A stretch of 64,000 nt of DNA from Siderastrea radians (GCA_964017195.1 OZ024890.1:47221093-47285092), one strand, 5' to 3'; counted from the stretch's first letter, positions 1 through 12,044 are shown. The notes: a model not told the origin generated them from the sequence alone. Numbers and translations are program-made.

Positions 1-2990
1 CTCACTTGTACTTACTATCCTTCACTTGTACTCACTTACCTTCACTTGTACTCACTTACCTTCACTCATACGCACTTTCCTTCACTTGTACTCACTTACC
101 TTCACTCATACACACTTTCCTTCAATTGTACTCACTTAAACTCATACGCACTTTCCTTCAGTTGTACTCACTTACCTTCACTCATACGCACTTTCCTTCA
201 CTTGTACTCACTTACCTTCACTCATACACACTTTCCTTCAATTGTACTCACTTAAACTCATACGCACTTTCCTTCAGTTGTACTCACTTACCTTCACTTG
301 TACTCATTTACCTTCACTCATACGCACTTTTCTTCACTTGTACTCACTTACCTTCACTTGTACGCACTTACCTTCACTTGTACTCATTTACATTCACTCA
401 TACGCACTTTCTTTCACTTGTACTCACTATCCTTCACTTGTACTCACTTACCTTCACTTGTACTCATTTACCTTCACTCATATGCACTTTTCTTCACTTG
501 TACTCACTTACCTTCACTTGTACGCACTTACCTTCACTTGTACTCATTTACCTTCACTCATACGCACTTTCTTTCACTTGTACTCATTTGCCTTCACTCA
601 TACGCACTTTCCTTCACTTGTACTCACTTACCCTCACTTGTACTTACTATCCTTCACTTGTACTCACTTACCTTCACTTGTACTCACTTACCTTCACTCA
701 TACGCACTTTCCTTCACTTGTACTCACTTACCTTCACTCATACACACTTTCCTTCAATTGTACTCACTTAAACTCATACGCACTTTCCTTCAGTTGTACT
801 CACTTACCTTCACTTGTACTCATTTACCTTCACTCATACGCACTTTTCTTCACTTGTACTCACTTACCTTCACTTGTACTCATTTACCTTGACTCATACG
901 CACTTTTCTTCAATTGTACTCACTTACCTTCACTTGTACGCACTTACCTTCACTTGTACTCATTTACATTCACTCATACGCACTTTCTTTCACTTGTACT
1001 CATTTACCTTCACTCATACGCACTTTCCTTCACTTGTACTCACTATCCTTCACTTGTACTCACTTACCTTCACTTGTACTCATTTACCTTCACTCATATG
1101 CACTTTTCTTCACTTGTACTCACTTACCTTCACTTGTACGCACTTACCTTCACTTGTACTCATTTACCTTCACTCATACGCACTTTCTTTCACTTGTACT
1201 CATTTGCCTTCACTCATACGCACTTTCCTTCACTTGTACTCACTTACCCTCACTTGTACTTACTATCCTTCACTTGTACTCACTTACCTTCACTTGTACT
1301 CACTTACCTTCACTCATACGCACTTTCCTTCACTTGTACTCACTTACCTTCACTCATACACACTTTCCTTCAATTGTACTCACTTAAACTCATACGCACT
1401 TTCCTTCAGTTGTACTCACTTACCTTCACTTGTACTCATTTACCTTCACTCATACGCACTTTTCTTCACTTGTACTCACTTACCTTCACTTGTACTCATT
1501 TACCTTGACTCATACGCACTTTTCTTCACTTGTACTCACTTACCTTCACTTGTACGCACTTACCTTCACTTGTACTCATTTACATTCACTCATACGCACT
1601 TTCTTTCACTTGTACTCATTTACCTTCACTCATACGCACTTTCCTTCACTTGTACTCACTATCCTTCACTTGTACTCACTTACCTTCACTCATATGCACT
1701 TTTCTTCACTTGTACTCACTTACCTTCACTTGTACGCACTTACCTTCACTTGTACTCATTTACCTTCACTCATACGCACTTTCTTTCACTTGTACTCATT
1801 TGCCTTCACTCATACGCACTTTCCTTCACTTGTACTCACTTACCCTCACTTGTACTTACTATCCTTCACTTGTACTCACTTACCCTCACTTGTACTCGCT
1901 TACCTTCACTCATACGCACTTTCCTTCACTTGTACTCACTTACCTTCACTCATACACACTTTCCTTCAATTGTACTCACTTAAACTCATACGCACTTTCC
2001 TTCAGTTGTACTCACTTACCTTCACTTGTACTCATTTACCTTCACTCATACGCACTTTTCTTCACTTGTACTCACTTACCTTCACTTGTACTCATTTACC
2101 TTGACTCATACGCACTTTTCTTCAATTGTACTCACTTACCTTCACCTGTACTCACTTACCTTCAGCCATACGCACTTACCATCACCTTCACGCACTTACC
2201 TCCACCTGCACTCACTTACCTGCAACTGTACGCACTTTCCTTCACCTATACGCACTTATCATCACCTGCACGTATTTATCTTCACTCATATGCACTTGCC
2301 TTCACCTGTACTCACTTACCTCCACTCCTACGCACTTACCATCACCTTCACGCACTTACCTTCACCAACATTCACTTACCTTAACCTGTACGCACTTTTC
2401 TTCACCTATACGCACTTACCATCACCAGCACGCACTTACATCATCACTCATATGCACTTACCTTCTATTGCACACACTTACCGTCACCTACACGCACTTA
2501 CTATCACTCATACGCACTCACCGTCACCTACACTCACTTACTATCACTAATACGCACTTTCTTTCACCTACACGCACTTACCTTCACCCACACGCACTTA
2601 CCATCACCTAAACGCACTTGTCATCACTCATACGCACTTAATTTCACCTATATGCACTTAACTTCACTCATACGCTATTACCTTCACTTGCACGCACTTG
2701 CTTTCACCTACACACAATTACCATCATCTAGAGGCACGTTTCTTCACCTATACGTACTTTTCTCCACCCATAATCAGTTACCTTCACTTATATGCACTTA
2801 CCTTCTCTCATACGCAATTACCTTCACCTACACGCACTTTTCACGCACTGACATTCACTCATACGCACTCCTTTTCACTCGTACGCCGATACCTTCACTC
2901 ATATGCACTTACCTTCACTCATACACAATTACCTTCACTTACGCGCACTAATCTTCACTCATACGCACTTACCTTTACATGCATGCAATT
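1..2990 (+). repeat. 20-bp minisatellite array, forward orientation
   Basis: The whole stretch is built from a 20-bp unit, TTCACTTGTACTCACTTACC, with common variants such as TTCACTCATACGCACTTTCC. The array continues off the left edge. A 16-bp short unit (...CTTAAACTCATACG...) recurs at about 138, 254, 770, 1386 and 1982. The spacing 770 to 1386 is 616 bp, and long stretches repeat with the same 616-bp offset (for example 298-771 versus 914-1387). This shows a higher-order repeat of about 30 full units plus one short unit. From about 2130 to 2990 the units become much more diverged. The unit has no stop codon in any frame on this strand, which explains the long open frames rich in Thr, His, Leu, Ser and Tyr; they are not genes. 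Confidence 0.97.
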
Positions 2991-3181
2991 ACCTTTACTA
3001 TATAATGTAACGTCTTTGAAGGTGAAAAAACGTATTCGCGTTAGCGGTTTGAATTCAATCCCCGATGAAGCTCACAATGTGTCCTACTAAATGTTACTGA
3101 ATCTGAAAAGGGGTCATTGTTAAAGCTCGATTACCTCAAGTCGCTGTTGTAGTTTCCCTCGGTGTTGTTTTTAATAATATT

Positions 3182-3229
<48 letters not shown>

Positions 3230-3232
3230 ATA

Positions 3233-3283
<51 letters not shown>

Positions 3284-3455
3284 TTTTAAATCAGAGACCC
3301 GTCAAGTTTTTTTGGCTGGTGATGGTGCCATCGCAAAATAAAAGACCGACAAGTGCTAGTCAGTTTTTAAAATGACAGTGAGTCAGTTTTAAAATAACAA
3401 CGACGTAATCACTCGCTGGACTAAAACATGGTAAACGGAACGACTAGATCAGGTC
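2991..3455. other. Spacer between the two inverted minisatellite arrays
   Basis: About 460 bp of non-array sequence separates the two arrays. It holds a (TA)n run and a poly-T tract and otherwise ordinary AT-rich sequence. I see no gene in it. Confidence 0.8.
3187..3281. repeat. (TA)n microsatellite followed by a poly-T tract
   Basis: A TA-dinucleotide run of about 60 bp with one TGTG interruption is followed by about 32 consecutive T. The run lies near the centre of symmetry between the two opposed minisatellite arrays. Confidence 0.97.
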
Positions 3456-5222
3456 AGGTATGAGTGAAGGTAAGTGAGTACAGTGAAGGAAAGTGAGTAC
3501 AAGTGAAGGAAAGTGAGTACAAGTGAAGGCAAATGAGTACAAGTGAAGAAAAGTGCGTATGAGTGAGTACAAGTGAAGGAAAGTGCGTATGATTGAGGGT
3601 AAGTGATTACAAGTGAAGGAAAGTGCGTATGAGTGAAGGTAAGTGAGTACAAGTGAAGAAAAGTGCGTATGAGTGAAGGTAAGTGAGTACAAGTGAAGGA
3701 AAGTGCGTATGAGTGAAGGTAAATGAGTACAAGTGAAGGTAAGTGAGTAGAAGGGAAGGAAAGTGAGTACAAGTGAAGAAAAGTGCTTATGAGTGAGTAC
3801 AAGTGAAGGAAAGTGCGTATGATTGAAGGTAAGTGAGTACAAGTGAAGGAAAGTGCGTATGAGTGAAGGTAAGTGAGTACAAGTGAAGGAAAGTACGTAT
3901 GAGTGAAGGTAAGTGAGTACAAGTGAAGGAAAGTGCGTATGAGTGAAGGTAAGTGAGTACAAGTGAAGGTAAGTGAGTACAAGTGAAGGAAAGTGAGTAC
4001 AAGTGAGGGTAAGTGAGTACAAGTGAAGGAAAGTGCGTATGAGTGAAGGTACGTGAGTACAAGTGAAGGTACGTGAGTACAAGTGAAGGAAAGTGAGTAC
4101 AAGTGAGGGTAAGCAGTACAAGTGAAGGAAAGTGCGTATGAGTGAAGGTAAGTGAGTACAAGTGGGGAAAAGTGCGTATGAGTGAACACAAGTGAGTACA
4201 AGTGAAGGAAAGTGCGTATGAGTGAAGGTAAGTGAGTACAAATGAAGGATAGTGCGTATGATTGAAGGTCAGTGAGTACAAGGGAAGGAAAGTGCATATG
4301 AGTGAAGGTAAGTGAGTACAAGTGAAGGTAAGTGAGTACAAATGAAGGAAAGTGAGTAAAAGTGAAGAGAAGTGCGTATGAGTGAGTACAAGTCAAGGAA
4401 AGTGCGTATGAGTGAAGGTAAGTGAGTACAGGTGAAGGTAAGTGAGTACAAGTGAAGGAAAGTGAGTACAAGTGAGGGTAAGTGAGTACAAGTGAAGGAA
4501 AGTGCGTATGAGTGAAGGTAAATGAGTACAAGTGAAGGTAAGTGAGTACAAGTGAAGGAAAGTGAGTACAAGTGAGGTAAGCAGTACAAGTGAAGGAAAG
4601 TACGTATGAGTGAAGGTAAGTTAGTGCAAGTGGGGCAAAATGCGTATGAGTGAATACAAGTGAGTACAAGTGAAGGAAAGTGCGTGTGAGTGAAGGTAAG
4701 TGAGTACAAGTGAAGGAAAGTACGTATGAGTGAAGGTAAATGAGTACAAGTGAAGGTAAGTGAGTACAAGTGAAGGAAAGTGAGTACAAGTGAGGTAAGC
4801 AGTACAAGTGAAGGAAAGTGCTTATGAGTGAAGGTAAGTGAGTACAAGTGAAGGAAAGTGCGTATGAGTGAAGGTAAGTGAGTACAAGTGAAGGAAAGTG
4901 CGTATGATTGAAGGTAAGTGAGTTCAAGGGAAGGAAAGTGCATATGAGTGAAGGTAAGTAGTACAAGTCTCCGGAGGTAAGTGAGTACAAGTGAAGGAAA
5001 GTGCGTATGAGTGAAGGTAAGTGAGTACAAGTGAAGGAGAGTCCGTATGAGCGAAGGTAAATGAGTACAAGTGAAGAAAAGTGCGTATGAGTGAATACAA
5101 ATGAAGGAAAGTGCGTATGAGTGAAGGTAAGTAAGTACAAGTGGAGGGAAGAGCGTATGAGTGAAGGTAAGTAAGTAAGTACAAGTGAAGGAAAGTGAGT
5201 ACAAATGAAGGAAAGTGTGTGT
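3456..5222 (-). repeat. 20-bp minisatellite array, inverted orientation
   Basis: The unit is GGTAAGTGAGTACAAGTGAA, the exact reverse complement of the unit in the array at 1-2990, with the matching variant GGAAAGTGCGTATGAGTGAA. Units slightly shortened or joined (for example GTGAGGTAAGCAGTAC) interrupt the 20-bp register in several places. As in the first array, the minus strand is open in all three frames; the long predicted products are artefacts. Confidence 0.97.
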
Positions 5223-6351
5223 TAGTGGAGGCAGATGCGTTAATCCTTGGTGTATATGTTCATATAGGATTGTAATGTCATTAGTGCCTTATATGTGGGC
5301 TAGCATGACGTTCTTGCCCTGTTTTATGTGCGCGATGGATATTTTGTTTCAAATGTTTCTTTTTTACCATTAAACCTGATTAATTAGCCAAAATCTGTCT
5401 CAAAAGAGTAAGACTTGTCATGATAAACGATTTTAGATTGTTTGGTTAAAGACTCGAATTTTGTTGGTTTTAAAAGCTGAGCAATGAAATTCTAAATTGA
5501 TAAAACAAATCGGGTTGGTATGCAGGCGAAAATCTACGCCAACATACTATAGATTTTGGTTTTAAAATATTATAATAGCTCCGGGTGCTAAAAGTTACCG
5601 GGACTTTCGAGAAACAGGCCCCAGGTTTCCAGCTAGATCTCCAATGATCTCCGACGAAAAAGTTTTTTTTTTTTTCAACTTAACGTCGTTTGTTCTTTCG
5701 CTGTTTATTGAAAGCAGTCGAAGAGCCAAACAAAGAATGAAACGAGAAAAAAAGCTGAAACATATAATAGATCACTAACTGGGTATCTCTGGATTATCAC
5801 TCGTTTATTGATCTTTGCACCAGTTGTCCTAATTATAAGCTATGCAAGAGGTTTGCGCTCAAGCTAGGTTATAGCCAAGTTGACCTGAAAGACATTCCTT
5901 AGAAGGTGTGGTTTGACGGAAGGAATTCGTTGCCCATCCATGTTCCTTACTTAGGTCTGTTCCTTAGAGCTACAACCCTAGCCTTGCTTCGCAACTGAGT
6001 ACAAGATGTAAAGAAGAAGTCGAAGTGACTAACAGAGTTGATTGCTCTTAATATAACAGGTAAGCCTAATCTTTTGTTTACGTCATACTACTCAACTACA
6101 CAAAGCAATTCTTGGTGGTGGTCTCGATATTTTGGTTAAAACAAGTAAAGGTGTCCCAAAATCTTAATCCCTACTGATATAAATATTATTTGCAAATGTG
6201 ACCACACCTGTGTTGATTTTACGATCAGCACGGTCAAGGTTACTTATTCTACAACGTGAAGTAAACATGCAGATTTAGCACAATCTTTCAAGTGTGTCTG
6301 GCATCACGAAAATCCAAAACAACAAGAATTTCACTTCACAACAAACAACAG
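5223..6351. other. No gene seen
   Basis: AT-rich sequence with short homopolymer runs. I found no convincing exon, RNA gene or element boundary here. Confidence 0.6.
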
Positions 6352-6354
6352 TAA

Positions 6355-7076
6355 AGGTCAGCACACACGAGGGGACTAGTCCCTGCAACTGCTGGTCCCT
6401 GCGACTAGTCCCGGGGACCAAGCCCCTTCGTGTGCACTACCCATTTTAGTCAAAAAATGTAGTCGCAGGGACCAAAATTTAGTCCCTGCGACTAATCCCA
6501 CGAATTCAAACTGATTTGAATTCGTGGGACCAGTCCTGGGGACTAGTCCCACGAACTATGCTTGGTCCCTTCGTGTGAACTGTTCGCGGGACAAGTCCCT
6601 GCGACCAAATGAAAATATTTCATCGGATCTTTTACTTTTTTTCCAGTTGGCCTGAAGAATAAATCTTGAATTTGTTTGTATTGGGAGTCTTGATCGAACA
6701 GTCGCCTTTTTGCTCTTCTGTATCACCAATATTTGACACTGGAGAAAAAACTTTATCGAAATTGCAAATGACAAACACTCATAGACTTATGGATGAACAG
6801 TGTGCAGTTTTATTGAGCCGATTTACTTTTTAAAATGTTTTGCGGTTAATTTGCTAAATTCGGTTTCAATGTTGGGGACCGCTCCATTTTTCGTCTTCAC
6901 GTTTACGCGAATTTCAGTAAAAGCGCCCTAGATTTTGCTATTTGCTATTAACAGGTCCCCGCGTGTAAACCCTTCAACGGGGACTTGTCCCCGCAACTTG
7001 TCCCATCGTGTAAACATTACAGGGCACTAGTCGCTGCAACAAGTCCCTCGACTAGTCCCCTCGTGTGTGCCGACCT
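6355..7076. mobile_element. PIF/Harbinger-type MITE (non-autonomous DNA transposon)
   Basis: The left end AGGTCAGCACACACGAGGGG and the right end are inverted repeats: the right end read in reverse complement is AGGTCGGCACACACGAGGGG, and the match continues into ACTAGT. The 722-bp element is flanked by TAA on both sides (6352-6354 and 7077-7079), the TWA 3-bp duplication typical of PIF/Harbinger elements. The interior carries many subterminal repeats built on GGGACTAGTCCC, GGTCCCTGCGACTAGTCCC and similar sequences, which look like transposase-binding sites. No transposase is encoded. The short open frames inside are not genes. Confidence 0.88.
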
Positions 7077-7079
7077 TAA

Positions 7080-8538
7080 TAAGTACACACCCACTGCGGT
7101 TTTTGTGTGCGCGTCAGTGCGAGTGTGCTAACTGCCCGCATAGATGCGCGCGCCACCCTTCGGAAGTATATTTTCATCTCGTGGTGGGACGGCAACTACG
7201 AAAGTTTGTAGTGGAGTTGATGTATCACTGGTATCAGATAACAAGGGTGTCTAGGGTACTGCTGTTAGAATTCCATATGTAAATGCGTCGTTTATCAATG
7301 ATTTCACGGTCAGTGGTATTCAATATGTTGCGATAAAAGTTAAGAGAAATAGCGTTAGATTACAGCGAACAGTGATACGTTCTTAGGATAGGGTTTTGTC
7401 AGGAGCATATCGTGATTATACTTGTGTTGATTGTTAAGCATACACAACCGATGAGAACAGTCGATTTCCGCTTTTGATTACACAATAATGTTTGATTTTG
7501 CTGCCGTGACTGAAAATGGCGATTGGCAATTGTTGATCACGGCAAGAGATACATAAAAAAAGATAGTGTTAACAAGAGAAAACAGGAAATATGAATGGAA
7601 AATAATTTGTTCTTTTAAGAAGAGACAAAAAGAGTCATATTGATATTCTATTTTGACGCAATACGAAGACGCTTGTTGGGTGTGCTAATCAAAGATTAAC
7701 GGTTTCTGAAACCTAACAGCTAGCTACTTATCGTCATTTTTAGTTTCCTGACTAAACTAGCGATAAAGTTCCATCAAGAGAGGATGGTTCCAAACAAGTC
7801 CTTATATTTTGCCACTAAAGTGGTCTGCTTATGTGCCTGGGTCCTGTGCAACAACCACGAGATCTCATCCGTGTGACGGTTATTATATTTTTCTCGGTTG
7901 CAGCAATGAATCGCCTACTAGTTAGAATACTCGTCCGCGTGTTCTATGAGCGGCATTTAACTCGGCTTTGCCTCATTGATCAATGGCTCGTAAAAAACTC
8001 AGGTCGGGCCTTGTAGTCTCGTATAATTCCCTTCTTTATCTGTCCCTTCTCCATTTCCACGCGCTAAACTGAATTTACACGCACGGTACTCCATTATTTA
8101 TTGGTCGAAATGTCTATTAAGAAGGCATTATTTGCCATTACTTTGAGCATAAAAAGGCACTCCTTTCTGGCGCAGGTGGGTGCCCTTTTGAAGCGTAAAA
8201 TATATTCTGTAGTTTTGAGATCACTATTGGAATATAGTTATGATGATTGAAGGCAGTCATTGCCTCATAATTATTTTTTTTTGGCATTTTAACAAACGAT
8301 CAGTTTTGACATAGAAACCTTACACTGGGGCACCTAAAAATAACCTACTCTACTATGACATTTGTAGCCTTAAAATGTTTAACTCTTTTCCCATCACCTG
8401 AGAGTTAACTCTTTTCCACACCAGCCATCCACAGCCCGTCATGTTTCTTTTCTGCTCTTTCTCTTTCACTTTCTCTCACTCGTTGATGTTGTTGTTGTTT
8501 TTTCTTTTGAGCAAACGCTTTCTTGAGTCATACATCGT
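7080..8538. other. No gene seen; upstream region of the plus-strand gene model
   Basis: AT-rich sequence without a recognised repeat or exon. It would hold the promoter of the gene model that starts at 8539 if that model is right. Confidence 0.45.
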
Positions 8539-8667
8539 ATGGAACCTCTAGAGCAAATAGATGCTGTAGATCCTATAGATCGTGTAGCACCAATAGATCG
8601 TGTAGAACAGACCCAAAGATTTATACCTGGCACGTTTTTGGATGGACTTTTAGGGGTTGTGCTTCAG
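8539..8667 (+). CDS. Exon 1 of hypothetical gene
   Basis: 43 codons from ATG, containing a doubled motif (DPIDRV then APIDRV). The donor GTTGGG is weak. Without splicing the frame stops within 12 codons, so this could also be a chance ORF. Confidence 0.35.
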
Positions 8668-11600
8668 GTTGGGGTACAACGACCACAACCGAGATGGCTG
8701 TAGAACAGTACAGCAGTGTATTTTACTGCGAGGGCAAAATAGACAGCTACTAAGCGTAATAAGTAAGCCCTTTGTTTAAAGTAGGGGACACTAAATAGTG
8801 CACAGCACTAATAAACTTGTTTCACTCTAGCTGCACCACTTTTCTTTATTCTCAGAAATCAAATACACAGGCATTTTAGTGCTTGCCTCTTTCGTAAATA
8901 ATTCAGTGGAACGTTGAATTTTCATTAAATCCCGCAACCCTCACAACTCCCACAACCCTCACAACCTCACAACTTCCACAACCCTCACAACCCCCACAAC
9001 TCCCACAACCCTCACAACCCCCACAACTCCCACAACCCTCACAACCCTCACAACTCCCACAACACCCACAACCCTCACAACTTCCACAACCCTCACAACT
9101 CCTACAACCCTCACAACACCCACAACCCTCACAACTCCCAAAACCCTCACAACTCTCACAACCTCACAGCTCCCACAATCCTCACAACTCCCAGAACTCT
9201 CGCAACTCCCACAACCCCCACAACACCCGCAATCCTCACAACTCCCACAACCCTCCCAATCCTCACAACCCCCACAACCCTCACAACTCCCACAACCCTC
9301 ACAACCCTCACAACTTCCACAACTCTCACAACCCTCACAACTCCCACAACTCTCACAACCTCCACAACTCCCGCAACCCTCACAACTCCCACAACCTCCA
9401 CAACTCTCACGACCCACACAACTCTCACAACCCTCACAACCCTCACAACCTCCACAACTCTCACAGCTCCCACAACCCTCACTCACAACCCTCAAAACCT
9501 CCACAACTCTCACAACCCTCACAACTCCCACAACTCCCACAACCTTCACAACTCAAGTCGAACAGGCTACATAAAGTGTGTAAAACGCCACAAGTGGCAG
9601 AACTTGAAAAGCGTAGGGCTGACTACGAGCACGACAAGATTGAAGCAAACAAATCAGTTATAAATGCTGCAACTGTAAGTAGAAAGGTAGACAATAATAC
9701 TGGATAACGGGAGTGGAAGGGGAATTTTTTCTTCTGCCTTATTCATTATTTATTTAACATTTTTTACGGATATTCCTTAGTCATTATTGCGTTCAGCTGC
9801 TATTCAGATTTTGTTTGACAACTTCAGGTACAATGCCTGTGCATGAGATAGGAGATAAATGTTAAGACCGCTTACAAAGTTTGAAATGGCTGCAAATTGT
9901 TTAATTTCATATCATATGTGGATAATGAGCATGAATTAACAGAAAAGCGCAATGTTACAAAGACAAAAAAAAAATGTGTCGAAAACACGTTAGCTCTTTT
10001 CAAGATTTTCTTACTCGGAAATATCTCTGAATCAGGGTTCGTTTACGTTTTTTTTTTTACATGGAACCTACGAAAGAAATGGGACCCACAGCCCTGGTGC
10101 CTATTTAGGATTTAGAGAAAGGGTTTCATTAAAAAAACGCCCAGTGTGAAGGCGGGAGTGTCTAGGGGGTCTGGGGGCACGCTCCCCCGGAATTTAAAAT
10201 TTTGCAAGTTCATCCTCGGAAATGCAATTTCCAGCATCTGAGGAGCACATGTTTTTTAGTTGCGGTTTCAAGTCACTTTTTGCGCTAGCTATGTGTATGC
10301 TAACTTCTATATTAAAAATCTTTCATTAGTCTGTAACAAATAACGTTACTTGAATGTGTCAGCCACAGGAATTTGTTTTCGGCTCACCGTATGTGGCAAT
10401 AATTTTTGTTTCCGACATGGGTGTCAAAAATAAACGATAAAAACCGATGTTTCGGTGTCTTCATGACGCCATTGTCAAGGTAACTTATGTAGATTACTAC
10501 AAGTATTTTAAAGCAGCGTTGGTGCTAAAATTAACATAACAGAGGGTTTATGTCTAAGCAAATCATTATTGACATGGGTGTTGCACATGAATTTTTTCAT
10601 TGTAAAAATCTGCCATAGGATATTTTTGCTAAATTCACTCAACTCTCCTCCCCGCAGAAGTCAAGTGGTCCATCCCTTAATAAAAAACAATTGAATACTG
10701 TCAAAAGAGGCACCAATCATGAAAACGTCGCCAGGAAAGACTTTTTGCCATCAGTATCACTGGAGGTAAGCCGCGCGCTTTCACAGACAAACACAAAAAA
10801 TACGACTGTTCTAGTCCTAGCTGGTCTTCACACATAGTCGCAGACACCGACAAAGATTTTACACAGTCGAGTGATTACAACATTGTGCAGTATTCATTAT
10901 TCCTTTAAAGGGACTGAGATCATTATTCCGAATGTTCAAACTCGGAATATTCCTTATTCATTTACTGATTTAACTCGTTATTCTTTATTCCCCTTCCACC
11001 CCCGAGTGGATGATAAAACAGGATCACAGCATTTTCATCACTTTTAGTGGAAGAAAAATGAAATTTAAGTGCATACATACAAAAATGAGTTCAAGTAGTT
11101 GCGTTGATACACTTGAAGTTAGCATTGCAACAAAGTAAGCAGTCTCACTAGCTAATTTCCTTTTACCTCTGGTTTGAAGAGTCCTAGTCACTATCTTAGT
11201 TATATTTGGATGTTTTAGATTTCGATAGATTAATCTTAGAGAAGATGAATTTTGATTTTGTGTTGAATTTTTAATCTACTTTTAACACTTCAAGATTGAT
11301 TTGTAAGGCGCCTTAGGACTTTATGATTAAGGTGCTAATTTTGTAACTTTTTTTCACAATGATAAAGTATTATAATTGTATTTCATTACAAAATGTGTGT
11401 TACTCATAGGTTTATTCAAAGGAAATCAAACTCAACTTCATTTGAATGGTTTTGTACCAAGTCACAGAATTTTTACACAAAGGCAATTCCATGACACGTT
11501 TTCCTTGTCAAGCTGTACACATGAGCAAGTTCAGCTAATTGACAGCTATCGTGCCAAGTGCCTTTGCTCAAAACCTTATATTAGTGTGAGACTTTTACAA

Positions 11601-11890
11601 CAAGGCAATGTTCAAATGCACTCTCATATTTAATGTCCCTAAAATTAAACGTGTCATGTGCAATTAATCATCAAAGCAAAGCTGCCCATATTTACTAAGC
11701 AACACAATTACTTTACAGTGTAAAAAGTAACTAATGGAATATTTTTTGTTCTTATAAGATAAAGGCAAAGTCATCGAAATCAGCTGCTAACAATAACAGC
11801 ATTTTTTTTACTCTTAAAAAAAATAACAGTCACACATTATTTGAGCGGGCTGGCCAGCAGGCCAGCTTTATATTGGCACCAGGGCTTTAA
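8539..11890 (+). CDS. Hypothetical four-exon gene (unrecognised protein, about 161 aa)
   Basis: Model: exons 8539-8667, 9558-9674, 10658-10765 and 11759-11890, all joined in phase 0, giving 161 residues and then TAA. The two middle introns have good sites: donor ACT|GTAAGT, acceptor CTCCTCCCCGCAG, donor GAG|GTAAGC, acceptor TTCTTATAAG. Intron 1 is weaker (donor CAG|GTTGGG, acceptor at the end of the 9-bp minisatellite). The product starts [16 protein letters not shown], has a charged, possibly helical second exon ([19 protein letters not shown]), a basic third exon and a fourth exon rich in Lys, Ser and Asn. There is no signal peptide or membrane segment. I do not recognise the family. The agreement of three introns in phase, with open frames only in the used frame, is the support; the first exon is the least certain part. 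Confidence 0.42.
8935..9552. repeat. 9-bp minisatellite (CACAACYCY) array
   Basis: Tandem CACAACCCT / CACAACTCC units, 9 bp each, fill about 620 bp. Since 9 is a multiple of 3, the minus strand reads as [11 protein letters not shown] or GCGSCEGCG repeats; these open frames are artefacts. The array ends immediately upstream of a plausible splice acceptor at 9556-9557 and gives that intron end a C-rich tract. Confidence 0.96.
9558..9674 (+). CDS. Exon 2 of hypothetical gene
   Basis: 39 codons, phase 0 at both ends, ending ...INAAT|GTAAGT, a consensus donor. It encodes a charged, helix-prone segment ([20 protein letters not shown]). The start depends on an AG at the edge of the minisatellite. 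Confidence 0.5.
10442..10480 (-). ncRNA. Possible Penelope-type terminal motif / hammerhead-like remnant
   Basis: The minus strand reads ...TCATGAAGACACCGAAACATCGG, which resembles the TGATGA-stem-GAAAC pattern at the ends of Penelope-like elements, seen more clearly at 48.8 and 49.7 kb. The first box is TCATGA rather than CTGATGA, so any ribozyme would be inactive. No coding part is adjacent. Confidence 0.25.
10658..10765 (+). CDS. Exon 3 of hypothetical gene
   Basis: 36 codons, phase 0 at both ends, with a strong acceptor (CTCCTCCCCGCAG) and donor (GAG|GTAAGC). It encodes a basic, Ser/Asn-rich segment. It is the best-defined exon of the model. Confidence 0.55.
11759..11890 (+). CDS. Terminal exon of hypothetical gene
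   Basis: Acceptor TTCTTATAAG is followed by 43 codons in phase 0 and TAA. It begins [13 protein letters not shown]; the later part includes a palindromic stretch (GGCCAGCAGGCC) that may come from a repeat. Confidence 0.38.
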   Translation: MKAKSSKSAANNNSIFFTLKKNNSHTLFERAGQQASFILAPGL

Positions 11891-12044
11891 AAAATCCGCC
11901 ATGCAGCTCCATATGTAATCGAAATGTAATACCCTCGGTAGATGACAGTTTCTTTGGCGGGAAAACCGCGAGAGTTTGCCACATGGAAACTGACAACCAT
12001 CGTAGACTGAAATGGACTAGAATGGTCAGTCAAGGGAAGACGTT

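Noticed and set aside
6..2611. Up to 500-residue open frames rich in Thr/His/Leu/Ser/Tyr in all three plus frames
   Set aside because: They are translations of a 20-bp tandem repeat with no stop codon in any frame of that strand.
3184..3375. ORF with alternating Ile/Tyr and poly-Phe
   Set aside because: Translation of (TA)n and poly-T.
3444..5204. Up to 563-residue open frames on the minus strand
   Set aside because: Same minisatellite in inverted orientation; no codon-level constraint or unique sequence.
1..5222. CRISPR array
   Set aside because: Direct repeats lack unique spacers, and the genome is eukaryotic.
8959..9549. Cys/Gly/Ser/Glu-rich 196-residue frame resembling a keratin-associated or metallothionein-like protein
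   Set aside because: It is the reverse strand of a 9-bp minisatellite; the alternative frame gives VVRVVGVV repeats of equal length.
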